This document shows, one piece after another, positions 39,132 through 41,049 of a stretch of DNA of 41,049 nt (its first letter is position 1; every line of letters begins with the position of its first letter). The DNA is taken from assembly GCA_944324405.1 (NCBI GenBank), contig CALUWF010000012.1:1-41049 (forward strand), read 5' to 3'. Both the position numbers and the translations under genes were made by a program. The stretch comes from Candidatus Gastranaerophilales bacterium. Its GTDB lineage: Bacteria > Cyanobacteriota > Vampirovibrionia > Gastranaerophilales > Gastranaerophilaceae. The notes beneath the pieces are model-generated. The model worked only from the letters and a program-made list of their open reading frames with translations. It was not told where the DNA came from and did no database searches.

Positions 39132-39430
39132 ACTGCTTTGTAAAATGTTCGCAACTCCTTATCGCTGAGGCGATTAAGTATATTTAAAATATCTTTTATT
39201 ATTTCTTTTCGCGATTTTAACGTCTGAGTCTGAAAAAAATCCCCCAAATTAACTTCAAGCGCGGTGGCAATTTTGTCCAAAGTTTCCAAAGTCGGCATTG
39301 TATGACAGTTTTCAATGCGATTTATCGTGCGATGATTCATTGAAATCATCTCGGCAAGCTTTTCTTGCGAAATTTTTTTTGCCCTTCTTATCTCTTTTAT
39401 TTTTTCGCCAACCAGCGCAATTTTACTCAT
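39113..39430 (-). CDS. XRE-family helix-turn-helix repressor
   Basis: A 105-residue repressor. The HTH spans about residues 9-65 (GEKIKEIRRAKKISQEKLAEMISMNHRTINRIENCHTMPTLETLDKIATAL). A helical tail (ILNRLSDKELRTFYKAVYNFF) resembles that of the XRE protein at 14988-15314, so they are probably paralogues. AGAGG precedes the ATG. It is divergent from the prepilin gene, whose promoter lies under a long palindrome (39509-39545) that is the obvious candidate operator. Its 3' end overlaps bioF by 19 nt on the opposite strand. Confidence 0.88.
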   Translation of the reverse strand: MSKIALVGEKIKEIRRAKKISQEKLAEMISMNHRTINRIENCHTMPTLETLDKIATALEVNLGDFFQTQTLKSRKEIIKDILNILNRLSDKELRTFYKAVYNFFI

Positions 39431-39499
39431 TTATACCTCTTTAAAGTATTGTAGTATCTTTATTTTTCAAAAACTATGCATATGCAAGTGCTTATTTTA

Positions 39500-39528
39500 T
39501 TGACAATGCGTATAAACATGTCTATAAT
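39500..39528 (+). promoter_or_regulatory. Consensus sigma-70 promoter of the prepilin gene
   Basis: TTGACA (39500-39505), a 17-nt spacer and TATAAT (39523-39528) match the consensus at all 12 positions. The predicted start is near 39535, giving a leader of about 100 nt before the ATG at 39635. This is the only perfect promoter I noticed in the window. Confidence 0.85.
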
Positions 39529-39545
39529 GTTGACATCTTTATACG
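39509..39545. promoter_or_regulatory. Palindromic operator over the prepilin promoter
   Basis: CGTATAAA (39509-39516) is inverted as TTTATACG (39538-39545). Inside them ATGTC (39518-39522) is inverted as GACAT (39532-39536). The arms are 14 nt with one mismatch, around a 9-nt centre that contains the -10 box. A bound repressor would block the promoter. The divergent XRE gene is the natural candidate. Confidence 0.65.
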
Positions 39546-39634
39546 AAAAAACCTGGAAATTTATAGCTGCATGTCTAACTAAGATACAGCTTGGTTCGGA
39601 TACCTTATTCTAAATAAAATAGAAAGATACGAAA

Positions 39635-41049
39635 ATGAAAAAATTATTTTTTAACCGCATCCGCGGTCAAAGGCATGCTTTTGCCACCGGTACTTTTGCT
39701 GCGCATAAACCCGCTTTTACCATTTCGGATAAAAACAATTTAGTGTGCAATTGTCACCCTGAACTCGTTTCAGGGTCTTATAAGTGCACACTGAAAAACA
39801 ATAATAAACAGCATAAAAAATCCGCATTTACTCTCGCGGAATTATTAACGGCAATTCTTATAATCTCAGTCATCATGGTAGCCTTAGCACCAGTTATTAC
39901 AAAAAGAATGAAAGACTCTATTGCAGTAACTACTGATAATAAAAAAGGTTTAGAAATATTTACAAACCCCGGTACTTATACTTTTGATGTCCCAATCGGA
40001 ATAAACACATTATTTATTCAAGGCTCCGGCGGAGGCGGTGGAGGAGCGGGAGCAAACGAAGCAGCATCTAAAACAGACTCCTATACTTCCAATTCAACTT
40101 GGACTGTTCCAAACGGTGTTAATAAAATTACACTTGAAATCATAGGTGCCGGCGGAGGCGGCGGAGGAGCAAATGGCAGCAAGACACCTAGTATAAATGA
40201 AAAAAACCCATATGTATATAATGACAAATGTTTGAGTGATGAATTTTTAGCCATTCGTGGCTCAAATGATGAAACTGATTTATGTATTGTTAATCACAAT
40301 GTTTCAATGCCAAATATCATTGGAATATTCCCATTGAATACCAGATGTGATACTGACACTTGTTGCTGGGAGGCCGAACCACCAGGCTCGCATTGTAGTC
40401 CGCCAAAACAGGGCGATGCCGCAACGGGTTGCAGCAGAATAGTTTGCACATATCAAGGTGCTGCACAAATGGTGGCTTATTACAAATATAATAATAATAG
40501 AGATTATATGTATGTCTATAGGTTGCCTGATGAAATTGAGGGCAACAAAATAATAAAATATCTTGATGACTGGTCAATAAATGCTGGGTCAAAAGGATTA
40601 CAGCTTTGCTCGTATAATGATGTGTATAGTTGTACTTATAATGAGCCTGATACTGTTCCAATATGTGCCGCGCATTATGGCTGTATAGGCTCTGTAAATG
40701 GTCAGTGTGCGTCACACGTAGTATTGCTTGCAAATGAAAAGAGGTTTGATTGGGGCGGTTCATGCAACAAATATGTAGTTGATAACAATAATTATACTGG
40801 CAGTGTACGCCCAGTTCGCTCTCTTAATCGTTACAATCGCTTCTCCGCCTCAGGCGGAGCATCAGGAGCAATCATGGAAAAAGAAATTAATGTATTACCT
40901 AATGATAAGTTAGAAATATCAATAGGCTCCGGAGGAGATGGAGGAAAGTATGGAACAAATGCAAATAATGGCATATCTTCTCGAAGCGGGAACGGAAAAC
41001 AGGGAGGACAAACTAAGGTAGTTCATAAAAGGGGAAGTACAACTCTTGG
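39635..41049 (+). CDS. Prepilin-like protein with glycine-rich domains (3' end outside window)
   Basis: An open frame with no stop for 471 codons, cut by the window end. Residues 63-90 hold a type IV prepilin-like signal, SA then FTLAELLTAILIISVIMVALAP. Cleavage is expected after Ala64, with Glu at +5. The leader before it is about 64 residues, far longer than usual, and part of it (residues 37-53) is encoded by a palindromic repeat. Two modules of the form F-x-x-PGTYTFDVP...GSGGGGGG (to 140) and TWTVPNGVNKITLEIIGAGGGGGG (to 178) follow. A cysteine-rich region (about 200-370) and another Gly-rich stretch (431 on) come next. It is probably a surface or pseudopilus component. The Shine-Dalgarno is weak. 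Confidence 0.82.
   Translation, partial: MKKLFFNRIRGQRHAFATGTFAAHKPAFTISDKNNLVCNCHPELVSGSYKCTLKNNNKQHKKSAFTLAELLTAILIISVIMVALAPVITKRMKDSIAVTTDNKKGLEIFTNPGTYTFDVPIGINTLFIQGSGGGGGGAGANEAASKTDSYTSNSTWTVPNGVNKITLEIIGAGGGGGGANGSKTPSINEKNPYVYNDKCLSDEFLAIRGSNDETDLCIVNHNVSMPNIIGIFPLNTRCDTDTCCWEAEPPGSHCSPPKQGDAATGCSRIVCTYQGAAQMVAYYKYNNNRDYMYVYRLPDEIEGNKIIKYLDDWSINAGSKGLQLCSYNDVYSCTYNEPDTVPICAAHYGCIGSVNGQCASHVVLLANEKRFDWGGSCNKYVVDNNNYTGSVRPVRSLNRYNRFSASGGASGAIMEKEINVLPNDKLEISIGSGGDGGKYGTNANNGISSRSGNGKQGGQTKVVHKRGSTTL
39742..39792. repeat. 51-bp palindromic repeat inside the prepilin gene
   Basis: The outer arms AGTGTGCA (39742-39749) and TGCACACT (39785-39792) are perfect inverted copies. The inner hairpin CCCTGAA (39757-39763) and TTCAGGG (39769-39775) closes a 5-nt loop. 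The inner core matches the repeats at 1-10 and 312-436. Its length is a multiple of three and it is read in frame, giving the peptide CHPELVSGSYKCT. Confidence 0.75.

Noticed and set aside
40317-40763. 148-codon minus-strand frame
   Set aside because: His/Gln/Tyr-rich shadow of the Asn/Tyr/Cys-rich prepilin gene on the plus strand, which is open throughout.

Overview
The window looks like a chromosomal segment of an AT-rich, compact, Gram-negative-type bacterium. The best guess is an uncultured gut Melainabacteria/Vampirovibrionia of the Gastranaerophilales type. That is inferred from memory of such genomes, not from a search. The supporting signs are the mix of flagellar genes (fliD, fliS, a FlaG-like gene), ComEC, many TPR proteins, a prepilin-like protein with glycine-rich domains, and a 679-residue orphan with an N-terminal SFKG motif. 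No phage, IS transposase, CRISPR array or rRNA is visible.

Layout. 1-621: no credible protein gene. It holds a GC-rich hairpin-rich block flanked by inverted copies of a dispersed repeat, a 3 x 22-bp tandem repeat, an orphan terminator and a tRNA promoter. 622-815: tRNA-Arg(ACG) and tRNA-Thr(CGT). 807-8569: GNAT acetyltransferase, YbaK-type deacylase plus U32 protein, a TPR protein divergent from a GT2 glycosyltransferase, a GGDEF/HD-GYP protein and a DUF167 protein. 8630-11772: bifunctional Rel translationally coupled to ribF. 11764-15314: a possible membrane miniprotein, two lineage-type orphans and an XRE repressor. 15316-21958: TPR protein, MscS channel, then HD-GYP/trmFO/pepA on the minus strand and rlmN on the plus strand. 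22031-26072: flagellar cluster (fliD; FlaG-like, fliS, FliT-position protein, CDF transporter). 26177-30208: MshEN-like coiled-coil protein, asparaginase II family protein, FtsB/DivIC-like protein, a possible 51-residue protein, glutaredoxin plus TPR, YebC. 30183-36355: comEC, two secreted proteins, pth, an XRE-like protein and a LysM protein. 36458-39430: alanine/glycine symporter coupled to bioF, then an XRE repressor. 39635 to the window end: a large prepilin-like gene, cut by the window edge.

Themes. (1) Second messengers: (p)ppGpp (Rel) and c-di-GMP (two HD-GYP proteins, one with GGDEF). (2) Translation and RNA modification: pth, rlmN, trmFO, the U32 protein, tRNAs. (3) Surface structures and DNA uptake: flagellum, prepilin, ComEC. 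(4) Promoter geometry: several genes have a near-consensus -10 box ending 5-8 nt before the start codon and no Shine-Dalgarno, suggesting leaderless mRNAs. One divergent pair (3738-5420 and 5485-6273) is arranged with exact mirror symmetry around a palindromic -35. (5) Two XRE repressors of one apparent family, about 24 kb apart, lie beside GTATAAA-type inverted half-sites that overlap promoters of surface or orphan genes. The most unusual object is the prepilin-like gene at the right edge. It has a consensus promoter under a long palindromic operator, and a dispersed palindromic repeat inserted in frame in its leader.
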